Shown in pieces: positions 44,401 to 61,290 of a DNA stretch of 64,000 nt (position 1 is its first letter; each line of letters opens with the position of its first letter). A model generated the notes under the pieces. It saw only the letters and a list, made by a program, of their open reading frames with translations, was not told the origin of the DNA and did no database searches. This DNA is from Trichoplax sp. H2 (lineage: Eukaryota; Placozoa; Uniplacotomia; Trichoplacea): assembly GCA_003344405.1 (NCBI GenBank), contig NOWV01000065.1, forward strand, positions 124,001-188,000, read 5' to 3'. The position numbers and the translations under genes are program-made.

Positions 44401-47400
44401 TAATTTTAATCGAAAATGGATTGGTATTAACTTGAACGTGATATAAAGGATTTCTATTGCCTTGATCACTTTCTTTCATATCAGGAAATTGTTGAATTGG
44501 AACCTGATATCTTGCACTATTTCTATCTGTAATCTAAAGGCAAACATAATTATTCAAGATTCATATCCTGGTTTTCAAACAAAACGAAATAGCTATACTA
44601 TAGGGCAGCATTTTAAGGACTAGATTGCGTCTTGAAAATATTTATTTAGCTAACGCAATATTAGCTTCTATTGACGCTATACTACCGTAGAATTAATCCA
44701 AATCAAACTTGAAGTTTTTAAATAGCCTGCTAATAGCTATTCTAATTTGATCATTTGCTATGAATCCAGTTCCTTCCCAGGTGAAAAATGAGGAGTACAT
44801 TTAAAACTTTAAATCTAATTCATGCTATACCGTACTTAAATTTCAGCTATTCAAAGAGATATGCATAATTTATATGTGCGATTATTACAAATTTATCCTT
44901 AATAATTATTGAATAATTTTTCCCAAATTTACATTTACTGGTAGAGTAGAATATTCCGTCAGAATAATTTCTTTTACTTTTTACTAGCAGTCTATCTTAA
45001 AAGTTAACCTCTTTGCCTAATTCATACACTGGGTACAATCCTATCAGATAGCTTAGTTTTGCTTTTGAAGGTCATTTTATATCACATAAGGTAATTTCAT
45101 CTGTCTTACAGTTGATTTTAAAACTTGCAGCATCGGTTACGCGTTGCTGAAATTTATGGCTTAAAATTTTATTAAATTGTTTAGTACTCAAATTAATATA
45201 GGAGACCCAATTATGGAAAGGAGAGTGAGATATTTTCTGACTATAAACTGAGGCCAAAATATCACAGTAATTAAGCTCCCTAAACCTTTTAACGCACAAA
45301 GAAATTCGTTTATAGGCGGCTAGTGCGCATAAAGTGCTAAAGCCTATTAAATATCAAGCTTGTACTAACTTTACCGTAGTATTAATTATTAGCCTAGCGA
45401 AACAAACCATTTAAACTGTGACACTTTCTAATCTCTACTTGCCAGCCAACATCGCGTTTAACAAACTACCAGTTGTAACAGAATTAAATTTAGCAGTATT
45501 GATTGAGGATATAGAAGGAATTTAGTGTTATATCTTAACATTAATTAGACTAAACTATAAATAAAAAGAATCTATTTAAGCCCATTCCTAGCTATTAAGC
45601 AATTTTTAGGCTACTAACTTATCCCATTTCTACCCTAAATATCAGTACTTTCAAGGGCATATACTATACCTGCAATCCTTTAACCGGCTATAAAATCTAA
45701 TCTATACAGTCTGCAACAATGACTAATCAATTCTTCACCTTTATTGATTACTAATCAGCATTTATTTTGTTCCAATAATTTTATTGACATATGCCCGATA
45801 GCCATATGATGCGACAGACAGTTTAATTCATTGCCCATAGATATGAGTAAGTTGATAAATAAATAAAGGATAAACATTAGAAAAAATCTTCCAATAAACA
45901 GTTTCTGAGTAATAAATACGATGACTTGTCCTTGTGCCGATATAAGAGCAAAATTTTAAAATTGATCGGAAAGGATCAGAAATGGTCTAGTAGAGTTTAA
46001 AGTATTCTTTAGTAATAAAGAATGCTATTTTCACTTTATAGGGATAAATGGAGAAAAATTTAAAGATTTGAATGTTTGATAAGAGAATAATTATCCTTAG
46101 CGTATATTCTACCAAATGAACTAACTGTTCCTTCAAAGAAATGATGATTTGATATGGTGTTAAATGAATTTCCAAATTTCCCTACACTCTTAAAAATCAA
46201 TTTGTTATTAGCAAATTAACTTAGTCTCTTGGGTTTAATCGAGTTCTCATGAAATTTACTGGCAAGACAAAATCATAACGTAAGACGATTGTCACTTTGT
46301 CTAGCAGTTTTAAAGTTTGTCTGCTTGTCAACTGGACTGAATATTCTGAAATTAATTTTAATCGAGATTTGAAGCAAAAATATAATCAAACATTTCAGGC
46401 ATTAAGCATCAACACTTGTGTAACAATAACGTAGATTTTTAATTATCATTAAACTTCTTGATAACAACGCAATTATTACCTACGAAACTGGGGAACCTAA
46501 AATAATATTTCAAGGTTTAACTGTACTAGTACTTAACATTTTGGAAATTTAAAGCAAAACCAGAGTTGATAATTGTTAAAATCCCAAAGCAACCCAGGAA
46601 ATAGACAAGTTTAGAATCCTGCTTTACTGCAGGCTGGACTGAATATTACTGTAAGAAATTTAAGAAATTAAGAGTTTAAGTAGAACAGAAATTGGTAGCT
46701 ACAAAGTCCACAAGGCTATCTCTTTGATTTAATACAAAAAGTAAATTCCTAGCAGTATTGGACTGCTTAGAAATAAATGCAAAATCCTTTAAACCTAATC
46801 GAGTTATGAATATAGCTCTAGGTATATCAAGTATCCTAATAGACGAAAGGTATTTCATTGCAATGAGGGGCAAGTAACGTCGCCCGTGAGAGCCTGTGAC
46901 CTTCGAATGTTCGATCAATAATATTACTAACGTTTGGTTTAACAACCACAATTTCTTAAGATTTTAAGACGCAATTTATTTAGGTATGAATTACGCATGG
47001 TAGAGCACTCTTGGTTCTTAAGTAGAATCATAAAGAAGAATAACCATCCGAGAAATAACATGATGATTCCAACTCATCATTATAATTTAAGAAGTTCAAT
47101 CATCATTTATAAGCTCTCCACAAATCATTCGAAGCCATCTAGCCTTACAAATACGCATATTCTGCCCTACTATATTAATTATTTCTAGTGTTATTAAAGC
47201 ATAAGCTATGTGCACGTATCTTACCTTAATTCGCAACCGAGAGGCTGTTTGATGTTGAATATCTACTCGCAGAGATATGGCAGGTGAATGATAGAGAGCT
47301 GGCTGATCTAAACGACGATTAACAATCACTCGCTGACCAAAAGAGACATTTTGAACTTGTTGGCCATAATAGGTAGTATAATTAGGTGGGTAATAACATG

Positions 47401-47920
47401 AAGGAGCATTTTTTGGCTCAGAAATGGGATTCCAACAGCAACCGCGAGCTATGCATCCACTTTGCGATCGTTTAACAACATCAGGAAAGCAATCAAATCG
47501 TTGATAACCAGCGATTTGATTGCATGTAGATGGCTGTGTTGGATCGCCAACCGTTGGTTCTCTAGTCGTTGATATCATTATTGGTGGACGACTGGTTGGA
47601 CTATTAGTACTAACTACTGGAATACCACTAGCTGTACGTGTAGTTGTTGCTGATGTAGTCGAAGCAAATGTTGAATTTTCTGTAGGTAAAGGATTATCAG
47701 TACTTTGGCCCAGTCCTGATTGCTCACCTGGGCTTTCATTTCGATAAGCCATTATGGTGATAGGAATAACGGCGATAATTAAAGCCAGTCCTGTGATAAT
47801 AAGACCGATAAATAACTTCCGATGAGTTGTATTTCTTTTGACTTCGACAACAGCTTCTTGATCTTTTGAAGGCGATGTTTGCTCGTTTTTGAACGATTTA
47901 ATGTCTTCTTCACTTGCCAT
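38452..47920 (-). CDS. Gene 4: divergent GH31 alpha-glucosidase-like protein with trefoil, 21 exons, 995 aa
   Basis: Exons: 47225-47920, 44376-44533, 44029-44200, 43801-43900, 43499-43611, 43139-43264, 42855-42986, 42653-42760, 42133-42249, 41407-41491, 41151-41271, 40898-41031, 40773-40807, 40485-40601, 40155-40388, 39869-39925, 39657-39781, 39450-39538, 38913-38962, 38616-38765, 38452-38520; total 2988 nt in one frame. Start MASEED has context CACCATGG. The cytoplasmic tail is longer than in its neighbours (about 35 residues), followed by a helix at about 36-59, a Ser/Thr stalk to about 131, and a trefoil at about 132-178. Nucleophile D575 (DMNEPSNF) and acid/base D674 are present. However, the acid/base motif reads HNLGDN instead of HWLGDN, and the GADICG motif reads GANVCG (N703 for Asp). 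Both positions are strongly conserved in the family, so specificity may be changed or activity reduced. Donors after exons 5 and 6 are weak (GTCTGA, GTCTGT). Confidence 0.9.
44534..47224. other. Intron 1 of gene 4 (2.7 kb)
   Basis: Lies between donor AAG|GTAAG and acceptor CCTTTAG before [12 protein letters not shown]. Minus-strand frames at 45072-45299 and 46676-46951 lack recognisable domains. Two stretches about 300 bp apart share CTGGACTGAATATT (near 46332 and 46632). Confidence 0.5.
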
Positions 47921-50900
47921 GGTGATGATACGGCCAAATTTTCTTTTCTCTAACTGAAATCAATCTTAAGGTAGAAAATATCAGCCTGTGTTGGCAATTA
48001 CTAGACCATGGACTAAGTTACTGCAGAAGATTGAGGTGAATGATATCTAAGCCGCATAGGACTTTAGATTTATACTGAATTTGTTATTCATCGACTATAT
48101 AAATAATCGAAAGTCTAGGTTGCATCTATTTATTTATAAGCCCATACCAAAGATGCTATCCAATAATATTGCATGCAATTGTTGGTATTGTCTTGATATC
48201 TTCAAGCTTCAATATGGAATGTTACCTACCAAGCAGATGGTTTGCACTGAAGGCGTTTCACATCCATCTAATAAATTTTCGTAAAAATAGACTGTTGACT
48301 AATTATTGATATCAAGCCGTCTAGTATTGACTTTGACTTTGCATTCATTCATGGAATAGATTGATTAACGTCAGTTTAATTAAAAACTTTTGAACATGTC
48401 AGCAATTACAATTATTTGTCTTCTCGTCGATAGTAATTGTTTTCAAATTATCTGTATAGTAGGTATCCTATAATGTCAGTGGATACAGTTTGGCACTATA
48501 ACTTACTCAAAGACTTATTCGCAACTGATTATATACTGTAAATAATTATTATCTGGTGACATAAAATGCTGTAACGTAGGCCATGTTATTTCCTTTTTAC
48601 TAGCATAATTTCGGACATCTATAATTTTCAAACTTGAAGGAAATACATTTGTCGATCATGTCTGTAACTTGATTTTGTTTATACTATTTTATAAGCATTC
48701 CATCTAATAGACAGCCTTGGGAATAGTTTCAAAAATATTATCTCTATTCCTTATATAGTTATGCTCACTTATAGCTAAGCAATCATCAATATGCCGAAGC
48801 AAGCTCAGAATTTTTATAAAATAATTAAGGATCGATTAAAACTTAGGACGTATACCATACGTTGAGGTAGATTTTGCAATGGGACTAGCATAATTGTATT
48901 CCTAAATTCAATTTAATCAGGTCGTAAATAAGTTTTACCAACCAGATAGATATTGTGTCAACTGTGGTGTGCAAATGTTACAGCACCAATTTCTAAATCA
49001 AAATTATAGATGCAAATGAGAAAGCAAAACTTCGACATCGCTAATATGGATAATCATGTGAGCATAGCAATAATACTAAGCATCCTTCTATATACACAAA
49101 ACCTCAAATTATGTTTGCCTATTATAAGCAAACATGATTTAACCAATATTCAATAGCAATAAGTCTCTTTAAATCGAATTAAAATAGAGTGATACAATAT
49201 CATATGCTAAATTAGAATAAATTCTAGAATTGACTCAAGATAGCTGTAAATTCTAAATCGACATTCATGAAACTTGATATTAAGGTGAAATTCGAATATG
49301 CCTATCGGGCTCTAAGTCTAGGCTTTTTAAACTGTTCTCGTCAGATAATGTCCAAATTAAACATATTTACGTAATATTCTATATCTATTTTACATGAATC
49401 AAATTGAGTTATTGTAAACTGACATAGTAGAAAGCCACAAATCTATTCAATGTAAAAATATATGTTATCTCTATGATATGTGGTAATCCTGACAAGAGTA
49501 TGAAAATATGTTCATGTTTTCAGTGATCAAGTAAGTTCTAGATTAGCATTTGATCTAAGTCTATCAAACCTGGTTTTAACTGTGGCATTTTGCATGTTTT
49601 ACTCTAATAGAATTAATATTACAGTATTTTATTAGGATGTACAACAAGTCAAAATTTATTATTAAATTTTTTTTATAATGCCAGAGCAGATGAACATTCT
49701 GTATAAAATATGCTATATAAATAAATCAACATCAGCTACAAAAGCAAATAGTTAAACAGTGGTACCAGCACAGACACCAGATTGAAAATAAATATTTCTA
49801 CCGGTAATGATTTGTTAATGTAAGACTACTTATAACTAGTGGGAAAAAACTACCCTAATAGCACTAACCAAATATCTCATAACTGTATATAACAAGGCTT
49901 AGAACAAGAAAGTGAGTTATAACGTTAACAAGCTCTTTATACACAACTCTTTTATTAAAAATAATCATGATTACCAAGAACATATTCGTGCATGCCTTTC
50001 CAGGAATGCTATCTTGCTATTACATTAGAATTACTTTATTAGTGTGAACATCTCTCTAGCCCATTATATTTACATTTCAAAGTGTACATTGGATTGATAA
50101 AATACATTAAATGTAGACAAATGTCTGCTCTAAGCTCCATGAACTTAAGCTATAGAATAGTTTGTAATATATATGCATAACCGTATGCAACCTAACATGA
50201 ATTACAGGCATAATTTGCATTATTGACATACCGGTATCTGTCGAGAGTTTGAGATATTTTATTTTTGAATCAAATACCTCCCTGTTATAGAAAAATAAGG
50301 AGGTTATAGCCAAACCCCACTCAAAACTATAGCTAGAAAGGAAATATTCATTATTTTGAAAGTTACGTTCTACGCGCATTCAGCACGTGGTAAATTCTTG
50401 TCAGGGCTATAAATTCATGAGCGACAAGCTTCATAGAAAATCTATTAAAAATTAGTTGAGTCCTTTTTCTTTATATCTATAGCTTATTTTAGTGATTACA
50501 TCTAATTTCTCGACTTCAAATAAGTCTAAGAGACTATAAAACAGCATAAGTCATTCTTCAAGAAATATCTTAAACTGTCATTACGAAGCCTATTACCGGT
50601 AATGGTTGATAATTCGATTTCGTCCAGTTAAGTAATTTTGGGACCGCAAAAATGAATGTATCAGCAATAACAACTCAAATGTCATGCTAATAATACTTGC
50701 TGTAATGAAAAAAATGTATAAAGATAATAACGTAGATTTAAACGATACCAGAAACACATCTAATGCAACTATTTTTCAATCATAAAGTAAAATTGTGGAA
50801 GAAGGGGCACCTAGTCATATTAGCTTTAAATTATAGTATATGCACCGAGCTATCATAGCTAGTCTATATATTCAGTTTGGGTTTGAGTAATGGGACAACT

Positions 50901-51724
50901 CTAATACAATTATGTAGTTTATAAGAATAATATAAATGTCCATGGAGTCAAGATTTACTTTAGATCAGTAGTTGTTATGAACTAAATATTATAGACAAAT
51001 AAAATGAAAGCATTGAACTTCGAAGTATCTTCTTGGTCACCAATTCATTAATAGCTTTCAAATAATTATCCAATTAAAATACTAGTTTTGAGTCGGAGCT
51101 CACTCGCTATGCTCACAGTCAATTAATTTTAAAGTTCAAGTAATAATAAATCGCTTAGCTGCACTTAGTAGAATAATATTATATTTTAGTAATCATGTTC
51201 ATCAGTATATTGGATTTGAATATTAATTTACTTGATATGGACGTTAAATTTCATACATAATCAATTTTTCACTTATAGGGCACTATGTTTTAAACGTTCT
51301 TAATGCAGTGGTATTATTATAGAATGTTCTATTAACTTTTACATACTATAAACTACTTAGAAGCAAGTTGCAAATCGGCAAGACTTTACAACAATAATAA
51401 ATTGCAGAGCAACCAAATCAAATTTTTCACTAAAAGAACGGCATGTTATTACACTAATTATGATTTAGAGTGACCCTATATCGCTCTTATGTAATTTATT
51501 TTGGCTTAAAAATTTTAAATGATAATACCATATATTCATGATCAGGGAACGCATCTGATCTTAAATCTACTATGGAATGCAAGCCCACTACAGTTGGCGT
51601 TATCTGATAGTCTTATCCATTTATTCATTATGTTAATTTCAATTAGGATATACTATTAGTAAATTTAAGGCTACTATTTTTGGCTAGTTTACATTCCGCA
51701 TGTTCTATTTTTATAATCTATAAA
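47921..51724. other. Spacer upstream of gene 4
   Basis: Apart from the possible TATA element, nothing is supported. The longest frame (50107-50379, minus, 90 residues, ATG start) has no signal peptide, helix or known motif and biased AT-rich content; I do not call it a gene. Confidence 0.5.
48068..48074 (-). promoter_or_regulatory. Candidate TATA box of gene 4
   Basis: TATAAAT on the minus strand about 150 bp upstream of the gene 4 start codon. It would give a 5' UTR near 120 nt. Weak evidence in AT-rich sequence. Confidence 0.3.
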
Positions 51725-52974
51725 AAAATAGCAGCAAAATTGACCTAAAGGCCGTAGTCCGATACTTTATTAGGATTAAAGGTAAGGATTAGATATTCTT
51801 TTGACTACCATATTGATATTTATTCCACGTTTAACCTATATTAAATGGATGCTGTTAAGGGTATAATAATATAGCCTGTATAATGACGAATACAAAGTGT
51901 ACAAAATTTTCATGCACTCTATAATATTTAACAGGCGAAAGAACAGACCAAAGGAAAAGTAATAGAAATAAAAGCTGATTTTTCTTTTCCTTTTTCGGTT
52001 TTCAGTGTTCTTTTACTTGGTGTTGTTTGAGGCTTTTCAACCTATGATCTGCTAGATCTATTTTTAAAGATTTCTACCTACTAAATCTTTTACAGTCTCA
52101 TATTTAAAAGCGACCAGCAATTTACGAACTTTTATGCTGCTTGCCAGGTAGTGCTACTACAGTAAACTGCTATTCATCCAACCCGGAATCATGCCTGTTG
52201 ATTGGTCTTGAAAAAAGCTGATCACAGTGTTAATTACAATAATGCTAATTCCACAGCTATTGAAATCGAGACATCTATTCCTTATCATTATTAGTATGCT
52301 ATGTTGTCCATGTCGTTATCATTATGAATTTTACTAGACCTCAAATATATTCATCAATTAGTTATGTTACCCGTAAATGAATATGAGTGCGTATAATCTG
52401 CAAGAACGTTTTAAAAATAATTCAGCCTCAATTATATTATTGCAATTGAAAGACCATTAGCTATTCTAATACTTAGGTATTTATTTAAACGAAGGCAAGT
52501 CTATCTAAAATGGTTATTTAACAATAATAATCCAAATCCAACTTTAGTTATAAAACGATTGGGTAGGGATTCAATACTTGGTGCAAAATTTTCTCGTGAG
52601 ATGCTTTCAGACAAACCCTACTTGTTAGACACCTTCAGATAAATCCATTTATTGTAAATTACTTATCGTTAGCAATTTTAACATTTAGGTATTTATTTAA
52701 ACAATTGCAATTCTATCTGAAGTGACAATAAAAAGCGTTTGAATGCTATTGAAAAAGTGATAACTTTAAGAAGGCTAGAATAGGTTAAACTAAATTTTAA
52801 TCAGGATCGAATATACGACAGCATACATGATGTTAACAAGAATTAATTAAAACGAGATTAAAAAATTTTCAGCATATAAAATAAAGATACGCTGAAATAG
52901 ATAAGTTTCTGTTAAATTGTTATAGCTATGGATTAAAAATCTATGAAATCTTAGAATAGATAGGACGCATAGAG
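51725..52974. repeat. 3' flank of gene 5, paralogous to the 3' flank of gene 3
   Basis: Counterpart of 17690-19246, shorter mainly because the 235-bp unit is present once, not three times. It also contains its own partial duplication: (G)TTAGC(A/T)ATT..AC(A/T)TAGGTATTTATTTAAAC near 52458 and 52668. A polyadenylation hexamer lies at 52648-52653. Confidence 0.6.
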
Positions 52975-53497
52975 CTAAATAGCAATATATAGGAATTCTT
53001 TATAGGTCACAGTAAAACCTCCACCATTCATGTTGTAGTCTAATGAGGCACCGTTTATACCATATATATTCAAGACCTAACCAATAAAAGTAAAATAGAA
53101 ATCATGCTTGTTAATATCCCAACTTTTACAAGAAAACTATCCATGTCTATTAGCTACAATGAAACCCATCGAATGGAGTAAGCAAATGAATCCTGAGCTA
53201 ACGCATTAATATAATCATTAGCGAAATTACCCTAGTATTAGAATTAAATACATGATTCTTAAATTCGCCACCCACGGTTACCGATACAATATTGGGAACT
53301 GTTATACCGTAAACCAAAAATATTGCTTAAAGTTGGTTCAATGGCATAATCATTCTTCACCATGTTGACAGTTAAAGTATCCTATAAAAATAGAAGAAGA
53401 ATCCAGATTAAGAGTTAATACCTTCATATTGGCAATATTGATTATGTCAATATCGTCTCATCGTAGGCATGTCTAGATAAACGATTATAATTCTAAT

Positions 53498-53590
53498 CCA
53501 TTTTAAATTTATATCTATACGTATAAAATCGCAAATCTTCTCCATTTTAAATTTATATCTATACGTATAGAATCGCAAATCTTCTCCATT
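53498..53590. repeat. 44-bp tandem duplication in the intron before gene 5 exon 21
   Basis: Two nearly perfect copies starting CCATTTTAAATTTATATC at 53498 and 53542, plus the first bases of a third. Only one base differs between the copies (GTATAAAATC / GTATAGAATC). Confidence 0.92.
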
Positions 53591-55389
53591 TTCTATCTAA
53601 ATAGCATCGCAGAGCATAACATTGACAGGCTTTCGGTTGCTTTGTTCATGTGATTGTCTACAATACTTTCAACCTTGAGCATTAGCCTATTTGCAACAGT
53701 ATATCATAAAATACCTTAGTAGCCTTCATAGTCATGTAGGTATATTGATTATTCTTAATAGTATCTAGAAAAATAAGAGCTTAGTAAATAAACAACAAAT
53801 AATATCACCAGATGATCTTCAAGACAATGTTCATGCCGACATGGGCAAAGATTTATTTTAATAAGCAGAAATAAAATGCATGATTAATACCGAGACTTAG
53901 AATTTGTAAGAGTGTCATTGATACTAGAGATCTAGACTATACTTTCTACTTTAAAGTAATTAAAAAATTCTTGATATTGTATTTTGGAAAGAATAAAAGC
54001 TTGAAATCGCACGATATATAGCTAAAAAATAAACTGGTTATCCGATCATCAATACTTTTAAAACACTTGCTAGACGTTGCAGCTAGTACGATGCCGAAAT
54101 AGAAGTACTAATAACGTCTTCTATCAAGGTATAAATTTACTTGGCATCGACGATTGATATAAAGCGATAGTTTATGGGGAAATGCCAAAATCAGTATTTT
54201 ATAAAGTAATGTGTTCTTAATGCTATTGGAATATTAATAAAAGATTTATTTAGTTACAGATTATCAATTTTAAAGTTATATCGATGATCACCAAATATTT
54301 ATCATTGATTATATTAATTATAACGGCAGTAATTCATTATTCTTAAGATTACCTATGCTCTCTCCATCATCCCAAAAGAAGGACCCTTCTGCATAGTTGT
54401 TAGCACTGATAGCAATAATAATAGTAAATTTATTTTTTCGTCTGAAATATAGAATAATATTACGTTAGAATAGTGTCAAATCGCATTTTAATCTTAATTT
54501 TTACTCATAGATACCATAAAGTACCTCAGAAGATTATTTTACGAGCATACGAACATGATAATCATATACGAGTTAGGACCAAGATTACGATTAAACCATA
54601 AGGAATCATACATAATAAGATAATCTAGCTGTTAATTTTCTTTTAATATATTGCTTCGTGCAGAATATGTTTCCGTTCATTTGAACGGGTAACTGATTAG
54701 CAAGTCTATTATTATTAATATAAAGGTAAACTGATAAAATTAGGTCAAAAATTAATTTCGTTCATACGTAGTCTTAGCGACATGAGGTATCGTAGGCAGA
54801 TACATTTCCTATCTACGTTACAACTAAGATGATAAAATATGTTTAAAGTAACAGCGATGTTTGCAAATACAGAGGGATGAAATATAGCCACCAAACCAAA
54901 ATAATCATGTAACTGATTCTATGCCACTATTGAATGCTATCTTCAGAGTTTAATAGAGCATTAAAAATAAATTTAGGATAGTTTACTTGGCTAGGACTAC
55001 GATGACAACTAAATGACCTAGTAGAAGACCTTGATGATATGAACTTACGAGTAAACTGTAGTATTAGCCGGTTCTTGTACGACCATGATGCTTCCCCCAC
55101 GCATATGAAGAGGAATATAATCCGCAGGAGCATTCAACGAAACATTACCTTTAGTTTTTAATTCTACACCCTATTGAAATCAGATTAATGCATGGAAAGT
55201 AGATATGACTAGCTCAAAGCTTAACATCTATTTATCATGTAAGTAGCATAAGTTCTATATTTTTTTATACTATCCCTCTTTAATATCATAAGGCAACCGT
55301 AGTAATGATATACTTACGGTATAATAGTCGAACCAACGTCCACTTGGAAAATAACCATAGACACTATTTGCATTCTATTTAATTGGAGA

Positions 55390-55775
55390 ATGATGTTTAA
55401 TTGATTCGTCAATTAATATCAACATTTAGCTTCTGACATGTAAGAATCGTCAAAGAGTGGAATTATGATAGAATAATAAGAGGAGGATGATATTTAATTG
55501 ATTCATCAATTAATATCAAACATTTAGTTCTCAACATTTAAGACTGATGAAAGAGTAAAACCATGGTAGAATATTTGATAGCAGAATGCTATCATTAAAT
55601 TGCTTCATCAATTAATATTCAACATTTAGTTCTTAACGTTTAGATTGGATAAAAGTGGGACTATGGTTGAGTATTTAATATGCGAATAATGTTATTCAAT
55701 TGATTCATCAATTAATATCTAACATTTAGGTTCTTAAGATTTACGATTGGTCAAAGAGTGAAGTTATGAATAAAA
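55390..55775. repeat. About 100-bp tandem repeat in a gene 5 intron, 4 copies
   Basis: Landmark TTGATTCATCAATTAATAT (one mismatch in some copies) at about 55401, 55498, 55600 and 55700, followed by CAACATTTAG(T)TTCT. It lies between the exons 55870-56103 and 55318-55374. The matching gene 3 intron (21599-21780) has only one related segment, so the array grew in gene 5. Confidence 0.88.
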
Positions 55776-56186
55776 ATTGAAATTGAAATATAGGCAATTT
55801 TATCTTCAAATTCGAATTCATTAGACAATAGTTCATTATTTATAGCAAGAAAACAAGTTTATAACTTACATCTTCCAAAACCGGAGTAATCAACAGTGCA
55901 GATCCTCATATAAATTGTTTATAAATGGAACACGTGATTAAATCTGTTGGAAACTCCATCATTAATGAGCGCATAACGGTCTTTCCTTCTGTAGCTGCTT
56001 CATAAAATAAGGTATACAGATAAGGTAGCAATCTATAACGTATGAGCAGAACTTTCCTAGCATTTACTGCATTTTGAGTATCAAATGCTGTTGAATGTTG
56101 AGGCTACAAAGGAAAATAAAGTAATTTTATACCATTAGAATTTTTCTTCTTCTATCCTAAAATATCAAACATTGATCTTTGTCTTA

Positions 56187-56387
<201 letters not shown>

Positions 56388-57259
56388 TTATGATTTACAA
56401 TAGCATTGCAAATTACTGTACTACGCTTAAATCTGAAAATTTACAAATTTCAAACATACAAATGGTATGCCAAATAGGTTAAACTCCAAGGAACCTGTTC
56501 AAAAGTGAACAAATGGTAGGAATTTATAAAGCCAATTATGATTAAAATTAGCTGAAAAATTGTATCGATTTTATTCTATAATCAGGCTGTAGCCATTTGT
56601 GAATATTGATATCTTCTTTGAAGCAATGTAGAGTATATCCTAATAAAATGTTAACCGATAATAGAATAAGCCATGGATGGCCATTCAGATAGATTGTCGC
56701 CAAGCCATTGGCCACCATATTTACCACTACCAGCAAAAGTCGAGCGACTAATCATGATACTTCGCTTTCCCGTCGCTGTATTGCAACCCCTAAGAAATTA
56801 TTCGCAAGTTCTGCTCATAAATAGGTATCGTAAGATTAAAACTATTTATATCAGCACTTGAATATACCATGAATGCTAATTAGTTTGATTTAAAGATATA
56901 ATATAGACGCAAATACTACAAAATGCCATAAAATTGCAAAGTTATCGACGGCAGAAGAGATCCAATCTCAATTATAATAATACATTGAAAAATTGACTTA
57001 ACACATATAATTAAATAGAATATACTATGATAATACCAGCTATGAAAATAAAATATAAAATTAAACTCTATTCAACTCTCTTTATTGTATTTACAGCTTA
57101 CTGTAAAGATGGCTCTATTTCACTGTATCCATATAAACTGTGGGTGTTATAATGACTTCCCCAAGCCTGCTTGCCATCCATACAGATAGTTTGATTAAAC
57201 AAAGTCTTTCCAATGATTGCCTCTACAAGCAGTTTTTAATTACTTAATTGCGTAATTAA

Positions 57260-57860
57260 ATCAATACCTGTTTATATTTATATCTATAGAACTTAAAAGC
57301 AATATCTGAGGATAAAATAAATTAAAGTCTAAAAATTTAAACCACGTTGCCGTACAATTGGATCGATATCTGCTAAACGCGTATTAATATATTACATGTA
57401 CAGGTAATATCTGACGATAAAGTATTTATAATTACTAAAGTCTAAAAATTTAAATAAGACTGTTTTACAATTAGATCAATACCGGCTGTATTAAATTAAT
57501 ATGTAAAATCTACAGGCAATATCTGACGATAAAATAATAACAATTACTAAAGTTTAAAAGTTTAGATTGTAAAGTCGTACAATTAGATCAATACCTACCA
57601 TATTAATATATAGAATGTACTGGCAATATCTGACCATAAAATAATTGCAATAACTAAAGTCTAAAAATTTAAACTATATTGCCGCATAATTTAATCCATA
57701 CCTCCTATATTAATACGTTAAATGTGCAGGCAATATCTGACCATAAAATAATTATTACAGTCTAAAAATTTAAGCCATACTACCGTGCAGTTATATCAAT
57801 GCCTGCTATGTTGATGTACAGGCATTATCCGATGATGAAATAAATCAATGTCTAAAAATT
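57260..57860. repeat. About 105-bp tandem repeat in a gene 5 intron, 6 copies
   Basis: Landmark GCAATATCTGACGATAAA (variants) near 57303, 57406, 57514, 57620, 57731 and 57820. Each is followed by ACTAAAGTCTAAAAATTTAAA and TCAATACC..ATTAATAT. It lies between the DMNEP exon and the next one. Confidence 0.9.
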
Positions 57861-58784
57861 AAAACTCCTAATCATTGCCACTAAACTATGACTCAAATTT
57901 TAAGATTTTACACAAATTAATTTCTTCATTACTTGGTTTATATGGAGGATAGTTGTATTGATTGTTAATACAACCGACAATCGATCCAGAGACAAAGTTT
58001 GCCGGTTCATTCATGTCCTAACATTATGGGATAACAGTTATTTAGATTATTTGTCTCATGAAATTTTGTCTCTGATCACTACATCGAAAGCCAAAGGGGC
58101 CTTACACCCACTCAAACGATCCAATACAGCAGTTAATAGAATAGTTTAATTTTAAGATATAATGTAGCTACATTAAATACCAATCCTTATCCTATAACGA
58201 GAAATTTTCATCTTATCTGCTCAAAAATTGCCATCTAATACTAGAAATGATTTATACATTATTTTTTAAGACAATGGAACTTCTCAAACGCAGCAATCGA
58301 TAGCAACTTACGAGCCATAGACCATCAAATGGAATGGTTCTACGGAAATCAACAATCATATTTCTCCACCAAGTTTTTGTCGAGTCACTAGTAAAATCCG
58401 GAAACACGCTAGTTCCACGAGGCCATACCTACAAGCGAAAATAAGCGGCATATATATGTCTTTAGTACATATAGAATTGACCAATTTATCGTAGCTTATA
58501 GGGTGTCCTTTTTAGAAGCAGGCTTCTTAATATCTTACTGGATATTTTGCTAAAAACTGGATTCCAGATTCGAATAATAATCATAATATTACCTTGCCAA
58601 CAATCATTCTATCATCGCTATGACGAATAAAGATATTTCTTTGCATTCCTTCATCGTAGGGAGGATATGTGCCATTAGTTTCATTATTGCCGATCTGTGC
58701 ATCCTAGTTGATGCAATAGAACAAGTGTCGAGCAATCGTAATTAATCGATGTTGTAAATAATTTAGCTGCTAGAAATACGAGTG

Positions 58785-59500
<716 letters not shown>

Positions 59501-59520
59501 NNNNNNNNNNNNNNNNNNNN
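59501..59520. other. 20-N gap
   Basis: Assembly gap of nominal size. Its flanks overlap in content, so the true join is probably an overlap, not missing sequence. Confidence 0.99.
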
Positions 59521-60654
<1,134 letters not shown>

Positions 60655-60687
60655 CATTGTCACACACCACTAGTGACAAAGTAGTCT

Positions 60688-60707
60688 NNNNNNNNNNNNN
60701 NNNNNNN
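60688..60707. other. 20-N gap
   Basis: Second nominal gap; sequence to its right repeats sequence from 60243. Confidence 0.99.
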
Positions 60708-61119
<412 letters not shown>

Positions 61120-61120
61120 T

Positions 61121-61270
61121 ATATACATAAGTAACTATATACTATTACTCCTAAAGTTTCAAATAAGTCTACTTAAACCGAGTTAAGGATAAAACAATTA
61201 TTTCAAAAATTTGTTTAGCCGTTGTAAAAGTTGATCGTATACGAAATCGCAACGGCAACAAATTATTGAC
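61121..61270. repeat. Assembly duplicate C1 (matches 61968-62118)
   Basis: Intronic segment starting ATATACATAAGTAACTATAT and ending CAACAAATTATTGAC, repeated beyond the third gap with about one substitution. Confidence 0.92.
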
Positions 61271-61290
61271 NNNNNNNNNNNNNNNNNNNN
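61271..61290. other. 20-N gap
   Basis: Third nominal gap. The right flank (61291-61315) repeats the bases just left of the second gap (60663-60687). Confidence 0.99.

Noticed and set aside
46676-46951. 91-residue frame in gene 4 intron 1, considered as a retroelement fragment
   Set aside because: No reverse-transcriptase, integrase or transposase motif is visible, and no flanking repeats.
47520-47747. Plus-strand open frame opposite gene 4 exon 1 (and similar ones at 32571-32911 and 11416-11610)
   Set aside because: They are antisense shadows of Thr/Pro-rich stalk codons, with no signal of their own.
50107-50379. 90-residue minus-strand frame in the gene 4 / gene 5 spacer
   Set aside because: It has an ATG but no signal peptide, helix, domain, promoter or polyadenylation context; this length is expected by chance over 5 kb of spacer.
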